Shown one piece after another: positions 7,963-17,651 of a DNA stretch of 23,940 nt (within the stretch, counting starts at the first letter, position 1; each line of letters opens with the position of its first letter). The notes below the pieces were generated by a model, which saw nothing but the letters and a program-made list of their open reading frames with translations, made no database searches and was not told where the DNA came from. Source of the DNA: Chara braunii (Eukaryota > Streptophyta > Charophyceae > Charales > Characeae); assembly GCA_003427395.1 (NCBI GenBank), contig BFEA01000048.1, positions 2,744,436-2,768,375 on the forward strand. Reading direction: 5' to 3'. The translations under genes and the position numbers were made by a program.

Positions 7963-9415
7963 GTTTTGTCATTGAGCCCGCTCTTCTACCCCAGCTTCTT
8001 CAACCTCGAGCCTCGCTGCAGTTTCGCGAAGTCGCGCACCCTCGTCTCAGTCATGACCTTCTCCGATTTGCGCAGCTCTTCAGTCACGGGGCCTGGTGCG
8101 CCGCCGTAGAGATAACAATATCGACTGATTGAGGTTCAGCAGTCATGTTGGCAGAAGCGTCAAGGTTTGAATGCTTCTCACGGCCTACTCAGAGCGACGT
8201 GACGGTAATCGTGGCTTCAGTGGCGATCTGTGTACCATTGGCGTGCAGTGGCGCGATGCAGTGATGACTAGTCTTTACGAGTGGGGGCAGGCGTTGGTGG
8301 CTGATTGGCGGCAGCAACTGGCTCGGCCAAGGCGACAAGTGGTGGAGACTGAGTGTATTGATACCTTCTCTCTTCGAACTAGCGCCACCGATCGCCCCGA
8401 TCGCCTGCTTCCCCATCTTCATCCATACCCCGAACGCTGATGAGTCGCTTCTCTACCTTCTCTCTCCCTTCCAACCCTTCCAACCATCTGGCCATCTTGG
8501 ACCGATCCCCTTCTCACTCTAGAAATTCATCCCGCTTCGATCCCTCCGTTCAGCCCAGCCTACATCCGTAAGTGGACTGAATTTGCGACGGTCAGTGTGA
8601 ATATGCTCACGGTGAAGTGCCATTGGACCACTGGTCACGATATTACAGTAATTGGGAGTTAGAGCATTGTAACGAGATATCGTTGGTGCTGGCACAGCTG
8701 TGGCCAGAGGAGGCGGCAACCGACGACACATTGGTGGGACTTTTGTGCGGAGAAATCGCTAAGGGCGGCCGAGCGACCGTCGCCTACGAACTTCTAACGT
8801 TTTTGTCTCAACTCGTCGACGATCTTCCGACGGACATCATCTCTTTCAATCCGAGCGATCGCGAGGCTGAACCCGTGACTTTGGAGAGGAAGTTGACGCC
8901 AACCATAATCTGGGCGAACTGTACGGAGGACTTCGGTTAGTACTTGAGCGATCACGACTTGGTGCTTTCTGAACCTTGATGAACTTCCGCCGGATAACTC
9001 CGACTTTGACGAGTTCTGGAAGGCTCATCAGGAGAACGGGGAAGTACCGTCGGACAACGACCCAGGTCGCATAGCCATCGCACGGCTATCAGAGGAAGAA
9101 GAGTCGAAAACCCGGTCGACTTCGAAAGAGGAAGAAGAGGCGTCCACACTTGAGCCCCGGGAGACTCCTCCAGCTCGAGCATTACCAGCCATTCGGGGAG
9201 GATCCGCTTTGAATCTCGAAGTTCCCTCGGACGCCGCCAGTCGACACGTTGGCGCAGCAACCTCCCGCCGGTTTCGCCGTTCCCGCTCACCATCTCTCTC
9301 GTCCGCCCCCTCTGTGCTTCGTTCCCGTCCTCTTCCCGGCCCAGACATTCTGTCCTCGTCCCGTTTTCTGCCGCCCCTTTTATTACCTCTCTTTCTCCCC
9401 TCTCCCCCACATTGA
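7959..9415 (+). pseudogene. broken accessory reading frame (ORF3) after pol
   Basis: ATG 7959-7961 overlaps the pol stop as ATGA, a layout that allows reinitiation. The first piece (7959-8130, 56 codons) begins MSFVIEPALLPQLLQPRASL. Coding-like text then changes frame repeatedly: about 8168-8440 (YEWGQALVADWRQQL), about 8400-8520, about 8460-8640 (PAYIRKWTEFATVSVNML), 8581-8940 (ELLTFLSQLVDDLPTDII) and 8975-9415. The last piece is acidic and low-complexity (SEEEESKTRSTSKEEEE) and then rich in Ser, Arg and Pro. I recognise no family. There is no obvious signal peptide or run of membrane segments, so I would not call it env. Each frame join is my inference from residue composition, not from homology. 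Confidence 0.45.
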
Positions 9416-9590
9416 ATTCCCTCTAAAATACCGTATCTTCGCTAACCAATTGTTTTGTCATCATTTTGCCACACGATTTCTATGTACAGTCTTCCCCCAT
9501 CGTTCTCCCTCCTTCCCTCTCAACATCCTCTTTTTCAGCGTCGCGTGGAGACAATACAACCATATGAAGTTGTATTGTATTATCTCCTAA
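9416..9590. other. pyrimidine-rich spacer with a perfect hairpin
   Basis: No gene is supported here. ACAATACAAC (9551-9560) and its exact complement (9569-9578) flank an 8-nt loop CATATGAA, giving a 10-bp stem. The rest is C/T-rich DNA. Confidence 0.6.
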
Positions 9591-9839
9591 ACTTTTCCCG
9601 CTATCGAAGATTATGAGTCCCTACGGGACAATGTCCTCCATACCATCCTCTTTTTATACCCCGACTATATCCTATCCCTGTCCCGACCCAATCATCGATT
9701 TCCCCGCGTGCATCGGATCGTCCACTTCGTCGACCTCGGTGACAAAGCTGCGGATTATTTCCCTCCGCTCCCACCCGAATGGCCGCGGCCCCTCCATAAC
9801 CCTCTCCTTATTGACTACCGTCGGGCGAACTTCCAATGA
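9591..9839 (+). pseudogene. coding-like fragment, unknown product
   Basis: An 82-codon frame without a start codon, bounded by TAA 9588 and TGA 9837, has a protein-like composition: DYESLRDNVLHTILFLYPDY, then HRIVHFVDLGDKAADYFPPL, then LLIDYRRANFQ. An ATG-started frame overlaps it at 9613-9933, and the end of that frame (VDHDGATWNLRVAYDKTGYE) looks like a continuation after a frameshift near 9837. It could be a distal part of ORF3 or a second accessory gene. No family is recognised, and the evidence is composition only. Confidence 0.35.
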
Positions 9840-9898
9840 TGCAGCCGCACCAGTGAAGGACACGGTGGACCATGATGGTGCCACCTGGAATCTGAGAG

Positions 9899-10309
9899 TT
9901 GCTTATGACAAGACTGGATACGAATGGTTCTAGCAGCACGAGCCAGCAAACTCGCGAAGATATTGCAATTGACGTTAGCGTCAACATGAACTCTGGCTCA
10001 ATTATCTGCGCTAATGAAGACGATCTCCCTCCTGATACGTTGGGTTCCTCATTCATCCTCTCGCCCCCTTTTTTCCTCCTCGACCATGTAAACCAGCTTT
10101 TCTGCATGCAATCAGGAGATCGCATAATTTTGGAACCCCCTGAGCGTCACATATGTGACGAACCAGCTTCTGAGCCTGCGCCATCTTCCAGACCCCTTCT
10201 CTCTCTTTTTCTTTTCGAATTTTGCTCGGCCCAACAAGGCCCCTCTCTGTTTTTTATTAAAGATGCCTTGCTGAGACCCGTGTTGATTCTTGAAATTTTG
10301 TTTTCATAA
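9899..10309 (+). pseudogene. coding-like fragment, unknown product
   Basis: This frame of 136 codons overlaps the previous fragment. The early part is hydrophilic and protein-like (TREDIAIDVSVNMNSGSI, then NEDDLPPDT). The end is hydrophobic and low-complexity (LLSLFLFEFC) and may not be coding. It may be another piece of the accessory region behind pol. The start codon and true end cannot be fixed. Confidence 0.3.
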
Positions 10310-10984
10310 TTTGGGAAATGCATAGGAATTGCGCGCGCTTTAGTAAGCGAGCTAGGAATTTGGCCCGACAGTTAGAAATTCCAAAATAAACGAAACCCGA
10401 CGTGTCCTTTTTGTGCATGAATGTTCTCGACTATGTCGCTGAAAACTCCGGGAATTTGGTGGGAATAAGAATGGATGTAGGACTGACTTTTCCCGCGCGT
10501 ACTTTACGTGAGGATATGATGATTTCAATTTTTGAATTAGCATAGGACTTAGGAATCTCTAACTATTTTGGTGCCTCTTTTTGCATTTGTGATCGGCGCC
10601 ATGCAAGCGAGTTTCCCCCTTTCTGCTCCCCTCGCCATCTTCGACGCTCCCTTCGCGCCCGTGCTCACTCTCCTACTGTAACCGTTTTTCCCTCTCTCTC
10701 TTTCTCTTTCTCTCCCCGCGCGCCGTTTCTCTTTCTTGATCATTTGAATCTTGGATCTGTTTCACGCTATCCTGCGCACCCTTCTTTATCCCACTCTGAG
10801 TCCTACGCCCAAGAGCCCGGTCGATCCTCTCCTCACTCCATCCAGCCAAGGAGAGGCGCCGTGTAAGGAGAAACTCCTATTACACGACGACTCTGATTGG
10901 CTGTGATCGGACTCAGCAGGATCGACATGGCTTTCGTCGGGCGCTTATTCCCAAGTCCTCTCTCACCCTTCCCTGACTCAACCT
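10310..10984. other. no gene seen; hairpin at 10860-10886
   Basis: No open frame here is convincing on either strand. CGTGTAAGGAG (10860-10870) pairs with 10874-10886 apart from a 2-nt bulge, around an AAA loop. A second, weaker stem (CCTCTCC with GGAGAGG) lies just upstream. Long C/T-rich tracts occur at about 10610-10740. Confidence 0.5.
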
Positions 10985-11902
10985 TCATCCTCCCTCGTAC
11001 CTACCTCTCTTCCAGCAACTATAAATTCCACAAGCGCGCCCGCAAATCTCTCTCTCAACTCGTCTGCCAGCTTCCAGGAAGCAGTGGCTAGATGGTATGT
11101 GTGGAGTGTGAGTCGAAAAGTCCCGACGAGTTGACTGTAGCCTGGCCGGCGGTGCACCTGATCACCACGATGGACTGTGGGATCCGGGCAGGCCGTGTCG
11201 AGACTAAGTCGGCGGGGTGACGACCGCAGTGGTGGAGAGTGGCACGTGATGGTCAGGATCGTCAGTGCATGCATGGGGATCGTGATCGGAGTTGAATGGA
11301 TGAATGGCCCGGGGCCATAATGGAACTTCACGGCGGATGCACCTCCTTGTCTCGAATCTATTCCTTGGAGTAAGTTCAGTTTGATGGCAGTTAAGCCGAA
11401 AACTGGATCTTGTTGTTGCCATGTGGACCGATTGTCCCAAGCCAACTGGGCGCCGGCCTCCCGTATCCCCTCCACGTCCCTTCCCGTACAACGAGAGGAG
11501 GACACATGTATGCGAGTGGGACGTACGAGAAGTCGTCGCCAAGATCGGCGGAAGATACTACTTCCCTCCTGAAACCCGATGCTTGTCGGCGCTGGTTTTG
11601 TTATTGTGGACACACACTTTCCACCTTATTCGTTGCTATTGCCGTTTAATGAGTTGATCGTCATCCCGTCGTCATCAATAGCGCCACATTGGACTAATAC
11701 TCTGTGCAACGATTGTCGCCGCTTCGAGCGTTACCAATTGAAGGGCTTCCACTATCGAGTACGAGAGGAAGATGAGTATAAGGAAAGAGCCACTCGGTTA
11801 CGACCTTCCACGCCAGATTCAGAATTGTGTAATGAGCGACGCCGGGACTTTACCCGGAAACGGGATACCAAGTATGTGCCCGCCCCCTTTCAGGCAAAAT
11901 GA
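10985..11902 (+). pseudogene. decayed coding-like region (ORF4 candidate)
   Basis: Protein-like segments follow one another in changing frames. One around 11000-11110 reads LNSSASFQEAVARWYVW. From ATG 11093 comes MVCVECESKSPDELTVAWPA to a TGA at about 11218. Around 11220-11400 a hydrophobic piece reads MVRIVSACMGIVIGVEWMN. From 11421 comes THVCEWDVREVVAKIGGRYY. From 11579 to 11902 comes a 107-codon frame with NTLCNDCRRFERYQLKGF and a basic C-terminus. No family is recognised. It could be the last accessory frame of the large retroelement or a captured gene. An antisense frame of 211 codons overlaps it; I consider that the shadow. Confidence 0.35.
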
Positions 11903-12142
11903 AAAGCGGCGGCTCGATGGGAAGTTCAACGATACTTTTTGGATTCAACTTCCCCGCGTCGTGCGTCCCGTGCGCGCCTTTTCCTCCCTCTAAACCCGCG
12001 CAGTGACGGACCCTCCCCCCTCTTACTAAGTCGGACAGGCACAGGGGATTTCGGTTTTGTCCGTATCCCCACACTCAACTTTCCAAAAATCCTTGGCACA
12101 CCCCATCTCGCTGTCTTTTGGGGGGCTCTTTCTACAATTTAA
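11903..12142. other. gene-free DNA before the putative 3' LTR end
   Basis: No gene is supported. This stretch should contain the rest of the 3' LTR if the block at 12143-12178 is its end. I could not align it with the DNA upstream of 1669, so the LTRs have either diverged greatly or one was replaced. Confidence 0.4.
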
Positions 12143-12178
12143 ACACTCCGAACGGAAGACAGCGCAGGGCGTGAGGTT
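12143..12178 (+). repeat. putative 3' LTR end (second copy of the 36-bp block)
   Basis: This matches 1669-1704 at 34 of 36 bases, and the match breaks at the same last base. Here the block is followed by TGAGCG, not by a primer-binding site, as expected where an LTR meets flanking DNA. If the reading is right, the element spans at least 10.5 kb from primer-binding site to 3' end, long for Ty3/gypsy elements. Confidence 0.5.
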
Positions 12179-12819
12179 TGAGCGTCACAATTCACTCTCA
12201 TATTGTGCGAATAGAGTCGAATAGTTGATGCGCGACATAATTGAGATTAAGAGGAGCGAGGAGCGGAGAGGCTGTCGTGAACCCGAAGAAGAATGCAAAG
12301 AGGATTTGAAGCTTACTTGGCTTACCTTTAGGGGGTCAGGGTCAACGTCTCCGTAATCACGACAACTGTATTTTTCAACTGCGAGGGTTGATTCACGCCG
12401 AGCTTGCCATAATCCCCACGACCATGAAGGTCATCTCCTCAGTTGCCAACTGGAGTGTGTTTGTCTTCGTTGTAATTCCGGTCTAAATTTCAGTAACCTT
12501 CAGGCTGTGTGTGATCGGTTGTAATCACCATCGAGGTCTGGCGGTGCTATTTGTGGCCGAGTGTTTGATTGAATGATGTCAAAGTTGATGTTGTGGCTCC
12601 TTCATACCAGCCTAGGCGTAGGCATCGGAGGTAAGAGAGAAAGAGAGGGCACAAGGCGCCCGCACCTTGCTATGGGAACTCCGGGGACAGAACGACTGGT
12701 GCAGGTGAACGTATTCTGTGATCTAGCCTGTTGGAGCTGCGACGAAGCAGACCGTTTCAGAATGGCGACGTATATTCCCGTGTTTTAGCTGAAGATTTAT
12801 ATTCTTTTGTGAGAAAAAG
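12179..12819. other. no recognisable gene
   Basis: Only one short frame is open (12573-12788, 71 codons), with basic, low-complexity content (GKREREG) and no domain. A purine-rich stretch lies at about 12244-12271. I see nothing else supportable. Confidence 0.45.
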
Positions 12820-13390
12820 TTGTGTTCCAGATCGTCGGGGCCGCTCGTGATTTTCATCCCCCTCACGACTACAACTCCTGTTACGAACGTCATCCCATCG
12901 GGGACTGTTTCCCTACTCGACTACAGTCATGGATATCTTGCAGATTCGTACGTTGACCGGTGTACCATTCATTCCGCCGACCTGTGCGGCAAAAGGCTAG
13001 CCACGGAGGTGCAGGCCTAGTTTGGCCGGTGCACTGCTCATGCTACTGCCTCAAGTAGCAAGGCAAACTTACATGTTTTGCCGGTACGCTCCCTACTTCG
13101 ACGTACCGAGTAGTGAGGAGAGAACGACGGGGGTTGGAGACTCACTTGCTAATTATCTTACTGAGCGAAGTAGCGAGATCCCAGCTGTGAAAACAGGGTG
13201 TTGGCTGAAAGATGGTGAATACTACATAGCCAATATTTGTGCACACTCCGTCGTTGCACGACCAGCTAGGCCACGTTGCTACTTCACTACAGAAAGGGGG
13301 AAGACTGTGTTCTTAACCCACAACTCGTGTCCTAAGTCGTGGCTAACGCATCTCGAGCCACGAAGCACGGCAGAGGAACTGAGTTGTTGA
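12820..13390 (+). pseudogene. two abutting ORFs, possibly one broken gene of unknown function
   Basis: Frame one (12820-13020) reads VIFIPLTTTTPVTNVIPSGT and ends at TAG 13018. Frame two (13022-13390) starts 1 bp later in another frame with LLMLLPQVARQTYMFCRYAP and continues with GCWLKDGEYYIANICAHS. Composition is protein-like in both, and the direct abutment in shifted frames suggests one former gene of about 190 codons. No domain or family is recognised, and the start codons are uncertain. It lies outside the proposed retroelement. Confidence 0.3.
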
Positions 13391-13516
13391 AAGAGAGTCG
13401 TTGCTGCGATTTTGAGAGGAGTCAGGGAATCAACAACATGCAGCTGGACTTCAATTTGACCAGATTATTGCGCATACTGACCATCATTGCGAGGCCCTCA
13501 GGAGCATGAAGGAAAC

Positions 13517-13591
13517 AAGGACTGAGCATTGTTTCTAAGCTGAATGACCTAGTGTTATGTTTATTTGGTTGTTTTATGAAGGGTCAAACAT
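13517..13591 (+). repeat. left gap flank, duplicate of 13767-13841
   Basis: These 75 bp are repeated on the other side of the N gap with one mismatch (AGTGTT versus AGAGTT). They could be a real tandem copy. They could also be two contig ends that should have been merged. Confidence 0.9.
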
Positions 13592-13766
13592 NNNNNNNNN
13601 NNNNNNNNNNNNNNNNNNNNNNNNNNNNNNNNNNNNNNNNNNNNNNNNNNNNNNNNNNNNNNNNNNNNNNNNNNNNNNNNNNNNNNNNNNNNNNNNNNNN
13701 NNNNNNNNNNNNNNNNNNNNNNNNNNNNNNNNNNNNNNNNNNNNNNNNNNNNNNNNNNNNNNNNNN
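13592..13766. other. assembly gap of 175 N
   Basis: All bases are N. The gap sits inside a satellite and is flanked by near-identical 75-bp sequences, so its size and even its existence are doubtful. Open frames running through it have no meaning. Confidence 0.99.
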
Positions 13767-14520
13767 AAGGACTGAGCATTGTTTCTAAGCTGAATGACCT
13801 AGAGTTATGTTTATTTGGTTGTTTTATGAAGGGTCAAACATTGTTTCTAAGTTGAATCGTCTGGTTGCTGTGTTTATTTCTGAGGGTTTGCCTGACTGAT
13901 TTTTTGGACCGAGCATTGTTTCTAAGTTGGATGGCTTGGTCTGTCTGTTTCTTTTGGGCTAAGGGATCTAACTCCATGCTTTGAATGATTTGAGGATAGA
14001 CTCAACATTGTTTCTAAACTGAATGGTTCAACTTCTTGTTTTATTTATGAAGGAGGATTTCTGGTCTAAGGTTAAACATTGTTTTTAAGCTTAATGGTTT
14101 AACCTGAAGCCACACACATAAATATAAACTGAGTATAACAGAAAATCGTTTATAATTTTATTTATATTTGTACGTGAACTGGCAGTTGGACATTGAAACT
14201 AAGCTGAATGGTCCAGCGCTAAGCCACATCACTAAAAGCGAAGGGAAACCACAAAATATAATTGGAAGTAATATGGGCAAGTTGAGCATCTTTTCCAAGC
14301 TGAATGACTCGGTTCCCAGACCATATTTTTCATTTCTTTTTTAGAACAAAACATAAATTATTAAACTTTTGATATTAAACAGTTCAGGGCGACTAGATGT
14401 TGTTTCTAAGCTGAATGGACTAATCATATGCCCAAAAGAAGACAAAAGTAATTGTTCAACCTGTTCGTGTATATCCTAAGGCATGCTAGACATTGTTTCT
14501 AAGTTGAATGGTCTAACATC

Positions 14521-14810
14521 ATGCCATATGTAATTTGGGTATAAGGGATAATCATCTGAGGGTTTCATGTACTAATCGATGAGGATTTAACTTCGGAACT
14601 GGTGAGAGTACTTACCAATGTGGTTTGGCCTTGCATGTGGCTGAGCGAGATCACTACGTAGTCTGAGTTTCAGTTTGATATGTAATTGCTTTAGTTGATC
14701 ACTACGTGCTAGATTCATATGAGTTACTTCAATTTCTGTATTTTTTAAGCTAAGTTTTATTAATTAGATCAATTATCGTATTTTTTTGATCAATTGTTAT
14801 ACTCGGCTTT
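14521..14810. other. AT-rich DNA, no gene seen
   Basis: This is a transition between two satellites. A short direct repeat (TGATCACTACGT-like) occurs near 14649 and 14696. No coding sequence is supported. Confidence 0.5.
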
Positions 14811-15390
14811 GTATAAATTTTGGTAAGTTACTTTCTCTATAGGAACGCTACCGAAATTTCTACAAAATTAAAGAGTTAGTCAAATTTTGACTTTTCAGAG
14901 TTTAACTTGTCTAAGTTTTGTATATGGCTTAGTAAAAATCTGGAAAGCCTTATTTTCTAAAGAGAATGCTGCTCAAATTTTTGTTAATCCAGGGAGTTGA
15001 ATAAAATTTGGACCTTAAAAAATCAAAATTATTTTATATTTATGAACTTAGTTTTGTATAAATTTTGGAAAACTGATTTCTCTATGGGAAGCGCTGCCAA
15101 AATTTCTACAAATCTAAGGAGTTAGTTATATTTTGTCTTAACTAAACTTAAATTTTACTTTGAGTTTTTATCCGACTGAGTATAAATCTGGAAAGTCTAG
15201 TTTTCTAAAGGAGATGCTGCCAAAAGTTTTATTAATTCAGGGAATTACTAGACAAAATTTGACTTTCCAGAGTTAGATATTATTTCACTTTTTATATTGA
15301 AGTTAATATGAACTCTGAAAAGACACTTTTCCTACGGGAAGCGTTGCCAAAATTTTTTTTAGTTTAGAGGAGTTAGAATATATTTTGGCA
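14811..15390 (+). repeat. satellite of about 123-bp monomers in ABABA order
   Basis: Monomers start at about 14811, 14932, 15056, 15180 and 15305 (steps of 121, 124, 124 and 125). All share a block like GGAAGCGCTGCCAAAATTT. Odd monomers carry TTTCTCTAT or a close variant before it; even monomers carry TTTTCTAAAG and then TTAATYCAGGGA. The alternation shows a two-monomer higher-order unit of about 248 bp. Divergence is high, so the array is old. Confidence 0.8.
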
Positions 15391-16052
15391 GGTGACTATT
15401 CTGACAATCTACCCTGAATAAGGGAGATTATATCACAAGTCTACCTTTTCTTTGGGCACTAACTTAGATATGAACTTAAACTTAATTAGTAGGAAACTTT
15501 TGAGTGAGAATGTGCTATCAAGATTTATTCCCCCGTACATTGATAGATAGTCTTGGGCATTGACCTTTCATGTGTTACAGACCCTCTTGATCGTTTCAAT
15601 TCCGAATTTGGACTAGATTCAGCTCGATCCCACGAGGATCATCTTTTGTTATCACTGATAACAGGTCGGTTGCCGATTCGTCGGCTTACGACTCAACTCC
15701 ATTCCACTCTTGTCAACCAACCTAAAGACCTTAGCCCTGTGGTTTGAATTGTTTCGTTGTGTTTTTAGCCGGATTTTATTGAATGACCATTCAATAAAAA
15801 TACTGAGTATTTTATTTTGAGGAGTTGCAAAAAGAGTGAGGCTTGTGTGACTAAAACGAGAGGTGTGAGCCCAGATAATGGTTGAAGTTGACCCCGTGTA
15901 AGGTGTGGACTTTAGTTGAATTTTTGATGTGATTGCAGGTATGTTTCGTGATTCGGACTTTGGAAGTGACTGTTTGTGATCACTTAAGAATATATGGTTG
16001 AGGAGAATCTCACCGTGATTGTGAGAAGTGATCGTCACATATTTATAACTCT
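15391..16052. other. gene-poor DNA with short perfect hairpins
   Basis: A 64-codon frame at 15553-15747 has no recognisable feature and starts with a non-ATG codon, so I do not call it a gene. Perfect inverted repeats occur at 15647-15663 (8-bp arms), 15774-15799 (12-bp arms, 2-nt loop) and 15797-15813 (8-bp arms). Confidence 0.5.
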
Positions 16053-16110
16053 TTATATATATATGTATATATATATGTATATATATATATATATGTATAC
16101 ATACATACAT
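16053..16110. repeat. TA/TATG microsatellite
   Basis: TA repeats are interrupted at near-regular intervals by TG, ending in an ATAC/CATA run. Slippage here will make read alignment unreliable. Confidence 0.95.
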
Positions 16111-16269
16111 CTTGAGTGTTCGCGCGACCTATTGTGACTGTGCGCAGGGGTTAAATAAAGTATGCGTTTGAGAGAAGAGGGATATCCTCTTTTATCCTTC
16201 GGTTTTTAAAGTTTTTATAGTTGGACGTTGTAGTTCGTAACAACCATCAATGTCAAACCCCTTGAGTTT

Positions 16270-16485
16270 TCTCCAGGCCCTGGATGATGGAGCTGGTCTC
16301 CAGAGCAATAAGAGACGATTGCCACCATAGGTACGAACCTATGTACCACTCACTCTCCAAAGGGTGCAGAAGAGGGTGTGGTTCTCAACCACACTTGGTT
16401 GTTGTCTAGCGTCGAGAGATTAACCCCTCAAGGCGCGTGTCAGCCGACACTTGAGTGCCAAATGTGACCCTCGATTATCGAGGTT
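16270..16485. other. cluster of six short perfect hairpins
   Basis: Perfect stems lie at 16272-16284 (5 bp), 16293-16303 (4 bp), 16330-16347 (5 bp), 16376-16394 (8 bp, CTC loop), 16437-16450 (5 bp) and 16469-16483 (6 bp). No open frame covers the block on the plus strand. It might be a structured RNA, an LTR piece, or chance. Confidence 0.4.
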
Positions 16486-17213
16486 CATATGAGTATGGGT
16501 AATACATAGTACGCCATCATTGCGACTGCTTGCATATGCTTGCATTGCTAGTCGATATGAGAAGGCCCTTCATCCGCGTGGTTTTATACTAAATCTCTCA
16601 CGAGACGCCTATTCGATCTTGCGCGTTGGAAGGTTATGGGATGCCTACTGAAGGGACTATGATTGTTTGTGTTGTTTTGTCTTGTGTCGTTCCGAGTGTG
16701 TGTGCGTGTTTTATTTTTATGTTTTAAATGTGGTTTAACGCGTGGTGAGTGGGATGCGTCCTAGTCGACCGACAACGAGTCGCACTTGGGACTTCAGCCC
16801 CCCAGTGCGTCGGTTCGTCCGATAGAGGCGTGAGACCGCGCGTACCCCATATGTTACAGCGTACGAGAAACGCCCTCGGCTGGTCCACCTCTGTGGTTGC
16901 AACTGATTAACTTTCGTATCGTGGATTAGTAGCTCGGTGGGGATATGCCCACCAAAAGGAGGTGACAGCTCATGCAGGTGGAGGTAAATTGTACCTCGCG
17001 TTGGCCCTATCCTATCGTAGGGGCTCGCGAGAGGTATGGCTAGCGCACTCGGCCGAAGTGGCTTGCAGAAGCTCCATGTGTGTCGCGAGTAGACCAAGTC
17101 CTGCGTGACGCGGTCGGGAGGGTCCCGCACTGCGTGGGACCGATGCGCTCGACATCGCAACGCAAATAAATGAAGAATACAGGGGCGCTTGATAAATTTT
17201 CCCTCTTTTTTTT
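16486..17213. other. no gene supported
   Basis: GC is higher than in the flanks. Two overlapping antisense frames (17160-16735 and 17431-17012) are open but rich in Arg, Pro and Ser, with no domain, and the second runs into the adjacent transposon arm. I regard both as chance. Nothing else is supported. Confidence 0.45.
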
Positions 17214-17566
17214 GGTATAATTTGCGAAATACCCCTATAAGTTGAGATAAATGTCAAAATGCCCCTAAAAGATGTGGGTAGAGAAGAATGTTCTTTTGAG
17301 CCTAATTCTTTGCGTTTTGCACCTGTCAGGCCCATGGGCAAATTTGCAATCTGGACCCCTTCGTTGGGGCCTGGGCCTACACCCTGTCTTACTCGGTTTG
17401 CCCTCCATACCGTGTGGCCAACGTTACGCAATACCCATGCCCGCCGACAAGCAATTTGCCTCCATGTTAGGCAGCTTCATTCATCCTCCTCCCTGGTGAG
17501 GCTCCCCATCTCCAGCTCCTCCTATGCCACCTTACCATCTCTGAAATCCTCCTGCTCACCGCTTTG

Positions 17567-17651
<85 letters not shown>

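Larger units (their letters stand above)
13517..14520 (+). repeat. degenerate satellite with a recurrent 20-bp core
   Basis: The core CATTGTTTCTAAGYTGAATG recurs with few changes at 13527, 13777, 13839, 13914, 14006, 14077, 14191, 14287, 14398 and 14491. After the gap the steps are 62, 75, 92, 71, 114, 96, 111 and 93 bp. Spacers share weaker similarity (TTTATTTNTGAAGG-like early, GCCACAT/GCCATAT-like late). It looks like an old tandem repeat whose core has been kept while spacers drifted or expanded. Confidence 0.8.

Noticed and set aside
7959-9415. Post-pol frame as a retroviral-type envelope gene
   Set aside because: I see no signal peptide, no set of paired cysteines, and no clear membrane anchor. 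The position alone is not enough.
10978-11613. Minus-strand open frame of 211 codons
   Set aside because: It overlaps several protein-like plus-strand pieces, has no domain, and its composition (Ser, Arg, Thr, Pro) fits a shadow frame of stop-poor DNA.
13552-13788. ORFs of 72-78 codons spanning the N gap
   Set aside because: Nearly all residues are X from the N run.
15553-15747. 64-codon ORF between satellites
   Set aside because: Non-ATG start, short, no domain, and a perfect hairpin lies inside it.
16735-17431. Two overlapping minus-strand ORFs of about 140 codons
   Set aside because: No domain, Arg/Pro/Ser-rich, mutually overlapping, and one runs into a transposon arm.
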